From Oscillospiraceae bacterium (GTDB taxonomy: Bacteria; Bacillota; Clostridia; Saccharofermentanales; Saccharofermentanaceae), in contig SVIZ01000007.1 in NCBI GenBank assembly GCA_015069205.1, positions 1-64,000 of the forward strand: a stretch of 64,000 bases of DNA, read 5' to 3'. The translations under genes and the position numbers were made by a program. Under the pieces are notes generated by a model that ran no database searches, was not told the origin of the DNA, and saw only the letters and a list, made by a program, of their open reading frames with translations. This document shows positions 43,375-52,304 of this stretch, one piece after another; position 1 is the first letter of the stretch, and each line of letters opens with the position of its first letter.

Positions 43375-44397
43375 ATGGTAATCATCGTAACAGGCGGAGC
43401 AGGTTTTATAGGCTCGAACTTCGTTTTCCATATGCTCAAGACATATCCCGATTATAGGATCATCTGTCTTGATAAACTGACATATGCAGGTAATCTGTCC
43501 ACACTTAAGAGCGTAATGGACAACCCGAATTTCAGATTCGTAAAGCTCGATATCTGTGACAGGGAAGGCGTATATAAGCTTTTCGAAGAGGAGCACCCTG
43601 ATATTGTCGTTAACTTCGCTGCAGAAAGCCACGTTGACAGAAGCATCAAGGATCCTTCTATCTTCCTTCAGACAAACATCATCGGCACAAGTGTTCTCAT
43701 GGATGCGTGCAGGGAATACGGCATCAAGAGATATCACCAGGTGTCAACAGACGAGGTTTACGGAGATCTTCCTCTGGACCGCCCTGACCTGTTCTTTACG
43801 GAAGAGACACCTATCCACACGAGCTCACCTTATAGCTCATCCAAGGCAGGTGCCGATCTTCTCGTACTGGCATATCACAGGACTTTTGGTCTGCCCGTTA
43901 CGATCTCACGCTGCTCAAATAACTACGGCCCTTACCACTTCCCGGAAAAGCTCATCCCCCTGATGATCGCTAACTGCTTAAACGACAAGCCGCTTCCGGT
44001 TTATGGTGAAGGCTTAAACGTCCGTGACTGGCTCTATGTTGAAGATCACTGCAGAGCTATAGACCTCATCATCCACAAGGGTACTGTCGGCGAGGTTTAC
44101 AATGTCGGCGGCCACAACGAGATGAGGAATATCGACATCGTCAAGCTCATCTGCAAGGAGCTCGGCAAGCCCGAATCACTCATCAAATATGTTGAAGACC
44201 GTAAGGGCCACGACATGCGTTATGCCATCGATCCGACAAAGATCCATAATGAGCTCGGCTGGCTTCCTGAGACCAAGTTCGCAGACGGCATCAAGATGAC
44301 TATCCAGTGGTATCTCGATAACCGCGACTGGTGGGAAGAGATCATCAGCGGTGAATACCAGAACTACTACGAGAAGATGTACGGAGATAAAGTATGA
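43375..44397 (+). CDS. rfbB: dTDP-glucose 4,6-dehydratase
   Basis: The 340-residue extended SDR enzyme has GGAGFIGSNF (NAD site), FAAESHVDRSI, STDEVYGDL and catalytic YSSSKAGAD, then SRCSNNYGPYHFPEK and DWLYVEDHC: all RmlB hallmarks. It converts dTDP-glucose to dTDP-4-keto-6-deoxyglucose. rmlA, rmlC and rmlD are not in the window, so the keto sugar probably feeds the DegT aminotransferase rather than rhamnose only. A TAGGAG site precedes the start. The LicD gene overlaps the stop by four bases. Confidence 0.93.
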   Translation: MVIIVTGGAGFIGSNFVFHMLKTYPDYRIICLDKLTYAGNLSTLKSVMDNPNFRFVKLDICDREGVYKLFEEEHPDIVVNFAAESHVDRSIKDPSIFLQTNIIGTSVLMDACREYGIKRYHQVSTDEVYGDLPLDRPDLFFTEETPIHTSSPYSSSKAGADLLVLAYHRTFGLPVTISRCSNNYGPYHFPEKLIPLMIANCLNDKPLPVYGEGLNVRDWLYVEDHCRAIDLIIHKGTVGEVYNVGGHNEMRNIDIVKLICKELGKPESLIKYVEDRKGHDMRYAIDPTKIHNELGWLPETKFADGIKMTIQWYLDNRDWWEEIISGEYQNYYEKMYGDKV

Positions 44398-45152
44398 GCA
44401 AGATTCCCGCAACGCCTGAGATGATACACGACAGACTGTATCATCTGGCCAAAGCTACTACCGGTATTTTAGAGAAGCATAACATCCCTTATTCTCTTGC
44501 ATACGGTACATTGCTTGGTGCGGTAAGACATCAGGGCTTTATTCCGTGGGATGAGGATTTTGATCTCTGGCTTTTCAGTGATTCATACGATGAGGCCATC
44601 GAGTATCTGAGAAGCGAACTTCCGGAGGACATGTTCCTTGAAGATGAGAAATCAGAGCCCATGTATTTTCACGGATGGGCACATGTTAAGGATCTGAATT
44701 CCGAGACAGCCCAGAATCTCTATCCGCAGGACAGCGCATATTCTCATAAGGGTCTTCACATAGACCTCTATAAACTTCCCGTGCTGAAAGAATCCGAGAT
44801 GTGGAATTACATCGACAATGAGTTCGAAAGATATATTAACAAGCGCAGGGAAAAGGGCCTTCTAAGTGATGAAGACTATCAGGTAAGACTTGATAAACTC
44901 GCAAATGATAGGAAGGAACATGCGTCTTTTAAGGGTGATCCTGATAAGACCATCTATCTGTTCCTTACAGAGCATATTTATCTTGAAGAGAATGAAGCAT
45001 TCCCTCTTAAGCGTTATAAGTTTGAAGACAGCGAATATCTGGCTTTCAATGATGCTGATAAGGCGTTGACGCTTCTTTACGGAGACTATATGACACCGCC
45101 TCCGGAAGGCAAGCGCGATACGATCCACAGCGAGGTTTATATCATTCAGTAA
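44394..45152 (+). CDS. LicD-family phosphotransferase
   Basis: The 252-residue protein has the LicD core: YSLAYGTLLGAVRHQGFIPW, then DEDFDLWL (acidic metal site) and HIDLYKLPV. LicD enzymes transfer phosphocholine or related groups from CDP-linked donors onto glycans. In this operon the likely donor is CDP-2-aminoethylphosphonate, so the glycan would be decorated with aminoethylphosphonate. The donor is inferred from context. ATGA overlap with rfbB upstream; the next GT gene starts two bases after the stop. Confidence 0.85.
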   Translation: MSKIPATPEMIHDRLYHLAKATTGILEKHNIPYSLAYGTLLGAVRHQGFIPWDEDFDLWLFSDSYDEAIEYLRSELPEDMFLEDEKSEPMYFHGWAHVKDLNSETAQNLYPQDSAYSHKGLHIDLYKLPVLKESEMWNYIDNEFERYINKRREKGLLSDEDYQVRLDKLANDRKEHASFKGDPDKTIYLFLTEHIYLEENEAFPLKRYKFEDSEYLAFNDADKALTLLYGDYMTPPPEGKRDTIHSEVYIIQ

Positions 45153-45153
45153 T

Positions 45154-45978
45154 ATGGCTAAGTTCAGTGTATTGATGTCGCTCTATATAAAAGAGAAGCC
45201 GCAGTATGTTGAAGAATGCTTTCAGAGCCTTTTAAGACAGACAGTTAAGGCTGACGAGTGGGTTATCGTTGAAGACGGTCCGCTCACGGAAGAACTGTAT
45301 GCCGTTCTCGAAAAATACGAAAAAGAGTATCCCGGACTTATAAAGAGAGTTCCGTTCAAAGAGAACAGGGGTCTCGGCCTGGCATTGCAGTCAGGTGTTC
45401 CGGAATGTACTTATGACATCATTGCCAGAATGGATACCGATGATATCTGCAGGGAAGACAGATTCGAAAAACAGCTTTCCGAATTTGAGAAAGATCCTGA
45501 TCTGGACATCATCGGAAGCCACATAGACGAGTTCGAAGACACACCGGATACGATAGTTGCAAAAAGACTTGTTCCCGTTACTGATGCGGAGATAAAAAAG
45601 TATCAGAAAAAGCGTGATGCCTTCAATCACATGACCGTCATGTATAAAAAGAAGGCCGTTCTTGATGCCGGCAACTACCAGTCATGTCCTCTGATGGAGG
45701 ATACATATCTCTGGTGCCGCATGATGAAGAACGGCGTGAAATGTGCGAATGTCGATGATTCTCTGGTGTATGCGCGAATCGGAAAAGACATGTTCGACAG
45801 AAGGGGCGGCTGGGCCTACTTCAAGAAATACAAGACCGGAAAAAAGATGGTCTACGATACCGGATACATCTCATGGTTTGATTATGCATCCGTAATCATT
45901 ATCCAGTTCTTCGTGGCATTAGTACCCAGACGTCTGCGCGGCTGGATCTTCAAGAAGATGCTTCACAAGAAGAAGTAA
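45154..45978 (+). CDS. Glycosyltransferase family 2
   Basis: The 274-residue GT-A enzyme has FSVLMSLYIKEKPQYVEECF, VEDGPLTEELY (a variant of the usual DDGS), ARMDTDDI (DxD) and a late MEDTYLWCRMM. C-terminal basic and hydrophobic segments (about 245-270) suggest a membrane contact. It is the last gene of the plus-strand operon and lies six bases from the convergent chain-length gene. No terminator is visible between them. Confidence 0.85.
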   Translation: MAKFSVLMSLYIKEKPQYVEECFQSLLRQTVKADEWVIVEDGPLTEELYAVLEKYEKEYPGLIKRVPFKENRGLGLALQSGVPECTYDIIARMDTDDICREDRFEKQLSEFEKDPDLDIIGSHIDEFEDTPDTIVAKRLVPVTDAEIKKYQKKRDAFNHMTVMYKKKAVLDAGNYQSCPLMEDTYLWCRMMKNGVKCANVDDSLVYARIGKDMFDRRGGWAYFKKYKTGKKMVYDTGYISWFDYASVIIIQFFVALVPRRLRGWIFKKMLHKKK

Positions 45979-45984
45979 TTCCTA

Positions 45985-47370
45985 TCAGTCGAAATAAATA
46001 CCGCCGATAACGTTCTTTTTATAGTAATCGCAGATGCGGAGCGCTTCACTTACGTTGCCGTATTTTGTCTTGCCTGAACCGACTAAGATGACTGCGCAGT
46101 CAAGCTTTGAGATGTTATCGTCATTAAGCTCTCCGTCGAGCTTTACGACTTCCATCTTGGAACCATTAAGCTTCTTTATAACCTTTTCGCACTGTGCGGA
46201 ATAGTCCTTCATGTTGCCTGCAAGAATGATCCCAACCTTATTAAGACCGTTGTGCTCACAGGATGCGATGACAGATTCTGCAACGTTTGTGATGGCAGCA
46301 TCATCCATGCTGCCCTTGTGGTGCATCTTATAGAAGACCTTGCCGTGAATAAGGGCAGAGAGGCCCTTATATCTGTAGCTGCTGACCTTGCCGAAGCTTC
46401 TTGTCTTGAATGTCTCGACAAAGAGTTCGGGGTTCTGTACTACAGATGAGAATACGATATAAACCAGATAGATGAATGCATAAAGGAAGATTCCGACAAC
46501 GAATCCTATTGCGATCCTGCCCTTGGAGAATTCGATGTTCGTGGAAGGTGACTGGCTGACATATGCATTGATCTCTTCGGGTGAAGAAATGAGCATCCAC
46601 AATACGTTGCGTTGTGCATCGTTCATTGAATAATATGTAGCATCGTACTTATCCTTGATGAGTGAGAGCTCGTGTGTTCTTGTTACAAGATCTGCAGCGA
46701 GTTCATCGTAAGCGAGTTCCTGCTTCTCGGAAACGATATATGTAATCGTGTGCTTGCCCAAAGCTTCTTCAATCTGTGTATGGATCTCTTCGATCCTTGC
46801 TTCGATTCCTGAAGCAAGAACTGCCTCGTTAGTGCCTTCAGGCATGATGATCATGAGGTCAACGCAGCCTTCACCTGATACCATTATCAGTTCTCTGATG
46901 TATCCTTCGTCAGCATCCTTATAAGTGTCGCTGAGATTCTTTCTTACAATGGCGATGGTGTCTGAATCACGGAGTGCAGCAGCATAAGCAGAGCAGATCT
47001 GCGCAGAATCGCCGTCTGCAACAAATGAATAGTGGAGAACGACGAACTTGTCGGAATCCATGCCTGCGAAGATCGAATTGTCATTATAAGAAGACTGGTT
47101 CTTTAAAAGCTGGTCACGGTAAACGTTGGAGAGAACCATTTCTCTTTCATCCTTGTTTAACGTATCGAGCATTTCCTCACGGCTCATGGAAGCAAGTTCC
47201 TTGAAGGTTGCGAGCTCGTTGTTCCTTGCTCTTGAATCCTTGAGTGATAATGCAACGGGCACCAGGACTGCAAAGACCAATCCGGCAGCGATCACGCATT
47301 TCCACTGCTCAAGCAAAGACCAGAAGTATTCTTTGAGATTGATATTGACTATGTTATCGGATGTATTCAT
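45985..47370 (-). CDS. Wzz-like chain-length protein with degenerate kinase-like tail
   Basis: The 461-residue protein has two membrane helices (about 19-37 and 288-312) enclosing an extracellular region rich in helices, the polysaccharide co-polymerase (Wzz/YveK) layout. After the second helix come about 150 cytoplasmic residues resembling the C-terminal half of a BY-type tyrosine kinase (VAESVIASCEHNGLNKVGII, LDCAVILVGSGKTKYGNV, NVIGGIYFD), but no Walker A P-loop is present. It probably sets glycan length by binding the Wzy-like polymerase, without kinase activity. It ends beside the convergent operon and starts 70 bases from the GT gene. Confidence 0.75.
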   Translation of the reverse strand: MNTSDNIVNINLKEYFWSLLEQWKCVIAAGLVFAVLVPVALSLKDSRARNNELATFKELASMSREEMLDTLNKDEREMVLSNVYRDQLLKNQSSYNDNSIFAGMDSDKFVVLHYSFVADGDSAQICSAYAAALRDSDTIAIVRKNLSDTYKDADEGYIRELIMVSGEGCVDLMIIMPEGTNEAVLASGIEARIEEIHTQIEEALGKHTITYIVSEKQELAYDELAADLVTRTHELSLIKDKYDATYYSMNDAQRNVLWMLISSPEEINAYVSQSPSTNIEFSKGRIAIGFVVGIFLYAFIYLVYIVFSSVVQNPELFVETFKTRSFGKVSSYRYKGLSALIHGKVFYKMHHKGSMDDAAITNVAESVIASCEHNGLNKVGIILAGNMKDYSAQCEKVIKKLNGSKMEVVKLDGELNDDNISKLDCAVILVGSGKTKYGNVSEALRICDYYKKNVIGGIYFD

Positions 47371-47439
47371 GTTTCCTGACTGCCTCCATATGCAACCTTA
47401 TTGCTGTTTTTTAATATACCATAATGACTTGTTCTGACT

Positions 47440-48381
47440 TTATTTGGCGAAGACTTTCCGCGCCAGCGGCGGTGATATTGCTATCAGCAGACCGAAAATC
47501 TTGCTCTTGGCTTTGTACCTTGAGAAGAGGTATTTCCATATGCCTTTCCTTACGGTCTTTACGATGAATTTCTTATCTTCCGCATCATCGTATCCGCTCG
47601 AGGAGATATCCCTGTAATAAGATATCGCCTGTCTTGTCACCCTGTTCCTGATCACCGGAACCAGATCGGGATGAGTATCACTTATTCCTTCAGATACCTT
47701 TGCTGCAACGTTGAAAAACTGCATCTTCCTGTGGTAAAAAGGAGTGCCTGTAATGCCCGCGGGGTTGGGTCTGTAGAAGTACTGCCAGTCTTCAAAGCTT
47801 ACAACCTTCGGCGCTCTTCTTATGACCTTGTATATGGTCGCGAAGTCTTCGAAGATCATGTCTGTCGGGAACCTGATGTCTTCCCAGAGATCAGATGCGT
47901 ACATCTTGCCGCTTGAAGAAGTAACGACCAGGCCGTCTGAGAAGATGCTCTTTAACGCATCATGTGTGTTTAAGACCGTGACTTTAGAAGCGTTGCCTTT
48001 GCCGAGCTTGTCCTGCTTTTCGGAGATCAGGGAAGAGACGATCTTTGCATCATGCTCTTTGGCCTTTTTAACCATCTCTTCTACCATATCAGGTGAGATG
48101 GTATCGTCGCTGTCTACGAAGATGTAGTAATCGCCGGAAGCATTTTCCATGCCGGCATTTCTTGCTGAAGAGAGGCCGCCGTTTTCCTTGTGGACGACAA
48201 CGATCCTGTTATCCTGTTTCTTATACTCATCGCACATTGAACCGCTCGTATCCTTTGAGCCGTCGTCAACAAGTACGATCTCTATATTTGAATATGTCTG
48301 AGCGAGGATGCTCTTTACACACTCATCCAGATACTTTTCGACGTTATAGACCGGAACGATTATCGATACTTTATCTAACAT
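47440..48381 (-). CDS. Glycosyltransferase family 2
   Basis: The 313-residue enzyme has VSIIVPVYNVEKYLDECVKS, VLVDDGSKDTSG and FVDSDDTI, the complete GT2 GT-A signature, followed by a SSARNAG-type motif. It should add a sugar to the lipid-linked repeat. The start overlaps the end of the Wzy-like gene by 11 bases, so the two are coupled. Confidence 0.9.
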   Translation of the reverse strand: MLDKVSIIVPVYNVEKYLDECVKSILAQTYSNIEIVLVDDGSKDTSGSMCDEYKKQDNRIVVVHKENGGLSSARNAGMENASGDYYIFVDSDDTISPDMVEEMVKKAKEHDAKIVSSLISEKQDKLGKGNASKVTVLNTHDALKSIFSDGLVVTSSSGKMYASDLWEDIRFPTDMIFEDFATIYKVIRRAPKVVSFEDWQYFYRPNPAGITGTPFYHRKMQFFNVAAKVSEGISDTHPDLVPVIRNRVTRQAISYYRDISSSGYDDAEDKKFIVKTVRKGIWKYLFSRYKAKSKIFGLLIAISPPLARKVFAK

Positions 48382-49579
48382 TTTCCGGTTTCTCCTTAGT
48401 GGTCTCGCGCCATATTACTGCCATGGCAACTGCGAAAGCGAATGTTCTGTAAACCTGCGCATCAAGTGTAAGGCCTTCTGCGATGAAGCCCGTAAGAGCA
48501 AGGATGCCGAACAGGTTCTTGTGTTTTGCCGCATATCTGTAGAGTGCTGCAAAACAGGAAACGATGAGTCCAAGACCAACAAGTCCGCCTTCAAGAAGAG
48601 CGTTGATAAACATGTTGTGTGCGATATAAGGATCATCGTGGCCGATCGCAACGTAACGAACGGAAGTGGTGTAGCTTCCGTGACCGTAACCGAAGATGAC
48701 ATGCAGAGGATCTGAAGTTAAGAACTTCTCTATGCCTGCTTTCCAGATGGGCATTCTTCCGCCGCCGCCGTCGGATATGAGTCTTGTAATGCTGAATCTG
48801 TAAAGGATCTTGGGACCGATGCCGTTCTCTGCGCAGAACAGTACTATTGCAACAAATGCGATGAGCGCGAGAAGGATCTTCATTCTGATGGGTCCCTTGA
48901 GGTTGAAGAGCCATACCATGACGATGCATCCCATGGTAAGAAGTCCGCCTCTTGAACCGGACATCAGTACGATTATGCCCACTGCTGCAACGCAGAGCAC
49001 GTTTAAGATAATGCGTTTTTTGTTCATCAGTTCAACGAGGAACAATGAGACTACGATGGCAAGTCCGCAGGCAAAATCGTTAGGATCCATATAGCTTGTG
49101 ATCCAGATCATGAGACGCTTGCCGGGCTTCGGAAGATTCATGAGAGTGCTTATTACCGCGATAAGGATGCTGATATACATGGCGAGCTTAAAAAGCTTTA
49201 TCTCTTTGACTGAAACGCGCTTAACGGTAATGCAGAATACGATCGCGGTCGTTATAGCAAACTGTCCGAAATACCAGTCCGCATCGAAATATTCATTCCA
49301 GAGGCAGCTTGCCATCGTGAACAGGAAGTAGGCATAGACGGGAAGAAGTCCGATGTCTGCTTCAAGTCTCCTGTAAATGAATACGACTTCCAAGAGCGAT
49401 ACCATGATGTAAATGCCTGCGAAAAGCGTCATTACAGAAGGACCTGCGAAAAGGTCAGCCAATGCAGTGCTGACGGGCATCAGGGCAATATAGACCGCCA
49501 GTATCCACGAACTCGGCCTTACCTGCCACTTATCCGCGTTTAACAACAGCTTTTCTTTTTTCAGTACCTGTTCCGTCAT
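48371..49579 (-). CDS. Wzy-like O-antigen polymerase
   Basis: The 402-residue protein has about 11 helices and a loop (about 255-315) with GGGRMPIWKAGIEKFL and GYGHGSYTTSV. The arginine in GSRGG (about residue 205) and the histidine in AHNMFINALLEGG fit the Wzy/WaaL family. It polymerises repeat units outside the membrane. An AAAGGAT site precedes the start; nine bases separate it from the DUF1919 gene. Confidence 0.85.
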   Translation of the reverse strand: MTEQVLKKEKLLLNADKWQVRPSSWILAVYIALMPVSTALADLFAGPSVMTLFAGIYIMVSLLEVVFIYRRLEADIGLLPVYAYFLFTMASCLWNEYFDADWYFGQFAITTAIVFCITVKRVSVKEIKLFKLAMYISILIAVISTLMNLPKPGKRLMIWITSYMDPNDFACGLAIVVSLFLVELMNKKRIILNVLCVAAVGIIVLMSGSRGGLLTMGCIVMVWLFNLKGPIRMKILLALIAFVAIVLFCAENGIGPKILYRFSITRLISDGGGGRMPIWKAGIEKFLTSDPLHVIFGYGHGSYTTSVRYVAIGHDDPYIAHNMFINALLEGGLVGLGLIVSCFAALYRYAAKHKNLFGILALTGFIAEGLTLDAQVYRTFAFAVAMAVIWRETTKEKPENVR

Positions 49580-49587
49580 AATATCCT

Positions 49588-50238
49588 TTAGAGATTATTG
49601 ATGTATGCCGTCAGATCAAAATACCTGTTGCCGACAAAAGGTTCATGTGAAAAGGTGACGAAGTCTTCCTTGGTGCCCTGCTTTATCTTGTAGTAGCCAT
49701 CCCACTTTGTTACCGGCCAGTCCTTGATCGTGAAGAACAGTTTGTGGTCGAAGTCCAATTCAGAGAATGCTTTTACATGACGCTCTTCGCATCCGTTCTG
49801 GTCATTGAACTTTACGATCAGCTTATCCCAGTTGATCCTCTTGCATCTTCTTTCCCACTTGTCTGCTGCTTCTTCCTGTGAATGGATGTGAAGGAAGCTT
49901 ATCTCGGAATCTCCGATCTTGCCGATGGGATATGAACCGAATCGGTCATCCTTGCTGAGCTGGTCAACATATTTGCTGTTCTCGGGTTTGATGAATTCAA
50001 GCGGTCTTGAAGTGTTGCCTTTAAGATCGCTTACAAATTCAATGTAGTCGTCAGCCATGAAGAACAGGCCTGCAGTAGGCGTGTTCTTGGGAAGGTCATA
50101 ACTCTCGTAGATTACGCCGCCCCAGCAGTTGTTCGATATTATGGTGAAGTTGGTATTGGTCAGCTTCTTATGTCTGCTTTTCGCAAACATCTTTCTGTTA
50201 TAAGACAAAAGCGTCGCTCTGAATCCTTCGTATGTCAT
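49588..50238 (-). CDS. DUF1919-domain protein of polysaccharide loci
   Basis: The 216-residue protein has NFTIISNNCWGGVIYESYDL and TPTAGLFF near the start, then HIHSQEEAADKWERR: the DUF1919 pattern, commonly found within exopolysaccharide and capsule gene clusters. No signal or membrane segment. Enzymatic role unknown; acetyl- or phosphotransfer to glycans is a guess. It overlaps the upstream GT4 gene by four bases. Confidence 0.85.
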   Translation of the reverse strand: MTYEGFRATLLSYNRKMFAKSRHKKLTNTNFTIISNNCWGGVIYESYDLPKNTPTAGLFFMADDYIEFVSDLKGNTSRPLEFIKPENSKYVDQLSKDDRFGSYPIGKIGDSEISFLHIHSQEEAADKWERRCKRINWDKLIVKFNDQNGCEERHVKAFSELDFDHKLFFTIKDWPVTKWDGYYKIKQGTKEDFVTFSHEPFVGNRYFDLTAYINNL

Positions 50239-51314
50239 TTGGAATACCCCGCGAGTTCGCTGTATAGATCAACGGTCTTTTTTGCAATTACGTCCCATGA
50301 GTAATTCTGCTTCACGAACTCTATGCTCTTGTCTGATTTTTCAGGGAGTGTGGAAGCCTCATCAAGAACCTTCGAGAGCTGTTCGGTGATGGAGTCAGCA
50401 TTGGTCTCAGCCATCCAGCCGCTGCCGCTCTCAGCAATCTGTTCGCCTAATGTCGTGCCTCTTGTTACGAGGCAGGGCAGACCATAGCTCAATGACTCAA
50501 GAATGCCCAAAGGCATGCCTTCGAATCTTGAAGTCTGGACGAAAACGTCGGAATCGAGAAGGATCTGCTCTTTCTCTTTTCCTGAGACTGCAGGGTGAAG
50601 TGTAACAACGTCACTGACATTGTTCTCTGCGATGAGACTCTCTATGTGGGCATATCTTCCTGCGTAGTCAGGACCGTAGATGTCCAGAGTCGCGCCTGTT
50701 TCCTTCATCTTGTCCTTGATGTTGCGTACTGCTTCAAGGAGGATGTCCAGGCCCTTGTGGTATGCGTCAAGACGGCCTATGAATACGAGCTTCAAGCCTG
50801 TCTTGCGGAAGGACGTCTTTCTCAATTCCGGGATCGATACGCCGTTTGTGGCGATTATCTTCTTTCTGCCGAAGTTGGTAACGTCATATTCTCTTTGTGA
50901 GAGGCACTGGATGCCCAGAGCTTTATCGGTAAATCTGTTGAAGAACACGAGATTTGCGAGGACCTTTTTGAGGTGCTTGCTCTGCTGGGCCTCTTTGCCG
51001 AGTTCTCCGTGAGGGATGATGATATAAGGGATGTTTTTCTTTTCGAGCTGCTTGCCGATCTTGATGTACCACTTTCTGTAGCACTCCTGGAAAACGACGA
51101 GATCGGGCTTGTTAAAAGGTTCCGGCATCTTGTCGATGTCAAAAGGATCGATATTGGGGATCTGACAATCCACTGCATCAAGCTTTACGCCCTTGCAGTT
51201 ATAAATCGCGACCTGATGGCCTATCTGCTTCTGGGAACGGATATAGTACGGTACGATAACGCATACGCCTGCGAAAGGATCATTATCGATCGAAGCGATG
51301 TGCAAGATTATCAT
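50235..51314 (-). CDS. Glycosyltransferase family 4
   Basis: The 359-residue GT-B enzyme has an N-terminal acceptor lobe (CVIVPYYIRSQKQIGHQVAI) and a C-terminal donor lobe with FIGRLDAYHKGLDILLEAV and SRFEGMPLGILESLSYGLP, where the two glutamates of the EX7E motif are visible. It is the first gene of the minus-strand glycan block, starting with a GGAAG site. Four-base overlap with the DUF1919 gene downstream. Confidence 0.9.
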   Translation of the reverse strand: MIILHIASIDNDPFAGVCVIVPYYIRSQKQIGHQVAIYNCKGVKLDAVDCQIPNIDPFDIDKMPEPFNKPDLVVFQECYRKWYIKIGKQLEKKNIPYIIIPHGELGKEAQQSKHLKKVLANLVFFNRFTDKALGIQCLSQREYDVTNFGRKKIIATNGVSIPELRKTSFRKTGLKLVFIGRLDAYHKGLDILLEAVRNIKDKMKETGATLDIYGPDYAGRYAHIESLIAENNVSDVVTLHPAVSGKEKEQILLDSDVFVQTSRFEGMPLGILESLSYGLPCLVTRGTTLGEQIAESGSGWMAETNADSITEQLSKVLDEASTLPEKSDKSIEFVKQNYSWDVIAKKTVDLYSELAGYSK

Positions 51315-51399
51315 GGTGTTACTTCCCTATCATTATTTCTTGTTTATATATTCGCGCGTAGCTCACGAACCCATTGTACCATAAGGTTTTCAAGATAAA

Positions 51400-52230
51400 T
51401 CAGAAATAATAGGTGTGATTTTTGCTGCCGACGATAACGCCTTCGAGCGGATCGGTACCGGGATTCTCGTCAAGTGAACTCAAAATGAAGTCGACCATCT
51501 GAAGCTGTTCGAGGGATACATAGTAACCTCTGCCGTTGACGGATACGTTAAAATCATCTTCGGGGCGCAGATAGTGGGGAAGCAGCCTGATCTCGAGATT
51601 GTCGGTAATGATCGTAATCTCGGCAAGATAGAGCTCGAGTTCTGAACCCTTTGGCGTGGTCCAGGATCCGATCTCCTTATAGGGCGAGAAAGTAACTGAA
51701 GTATCCTCGTTGTAGAAGCTTAAGAAACGGTTTGAGTAGTCATAAGCATCCATGCCGAATGTCCACTCGTATATGTAAGCATCAAACCAGCTGCACTTGA
51801 CCTTTCTTGCACCATAGTCGTAGATGGTGCTGTCTTCGGGAGTTATCAGCATCGAGACATCATTCTGCGAATGGAATCTGACATCTCCTATCATGAAGCC
51901 GTAAGGGCCGTAACCGATATCGGCGTTGTTTACTATCGAAGTCTCCAAAGGTTCAGTATCTGATGTCTCTTCGGTTTCTTCCGTATCTTCTGTCCATTCA
52001 TCCTCTCCGGAAGCCTTTCCTGAGGTCTCGGCAGTCACGGTAGTTGTAGTAGTCGGAGCTGCTGTCGTCTCAGTGGTGGCCTCAGAAGAAGTGATCTCTG
52101 AAGTCACTTCAGATGAGTCTGATGAAGGGGTTTCCGTTGCTGCCGGGGTGCAGGCACATAAAAGCGAGCCTGATAAAACAGCCATGGCAATAACGGGCGT
52201 AATGAGATTTTTTCTGTTTAAGCGAATCAT
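51400..52230 (-). CDS. Lipoprotein of unknown function
   Basis: The 276-residue protein has a signal peptide with lipobox LLCAC (Cys near residue 27), then a Ser/Thr/Glu low-complexity linker (about 30-95) and a globular domain (about 98-276) with no family I can name. The linker is typical of surface lipoproteins that stand off the membrane. An AGGAACCTC-type site precedes the start. It stands alone between the glycan block and the Sel1-like gene. Confidence 0.75.
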   Translation of the reverse strand: MIRLNRKNLITPVIAMAVLSGSLLCACTPAATETPSSDSSEVTSEITSSEATTETTAAPTTTTTVTAETSGKASGEDEWTEDTEETEETSDTEPLETSIVNNADIGYGPYGFMIGDVRFHSQNDVSMLITPEDSTIYDYGARKVKCSWFDAYIYEWTFGMDAYDYSNRFLSFYNEDTSVTFSPYKEIGSWTTPKGSELELYLAEITIITDNLEIRLLPHYLRPEDDFNVSVNGRGYYVSLEQLQMVDFILSSLDENPGTDPLEGVIVGSKNHTYYF

Positions 52231-52304
52231 ATTGCGAGGTTCCTATCCATATATTCCAAACACGTGCAATTATATACCATCGCGGTGGATAGTCCAGCAG
52301 GGAT

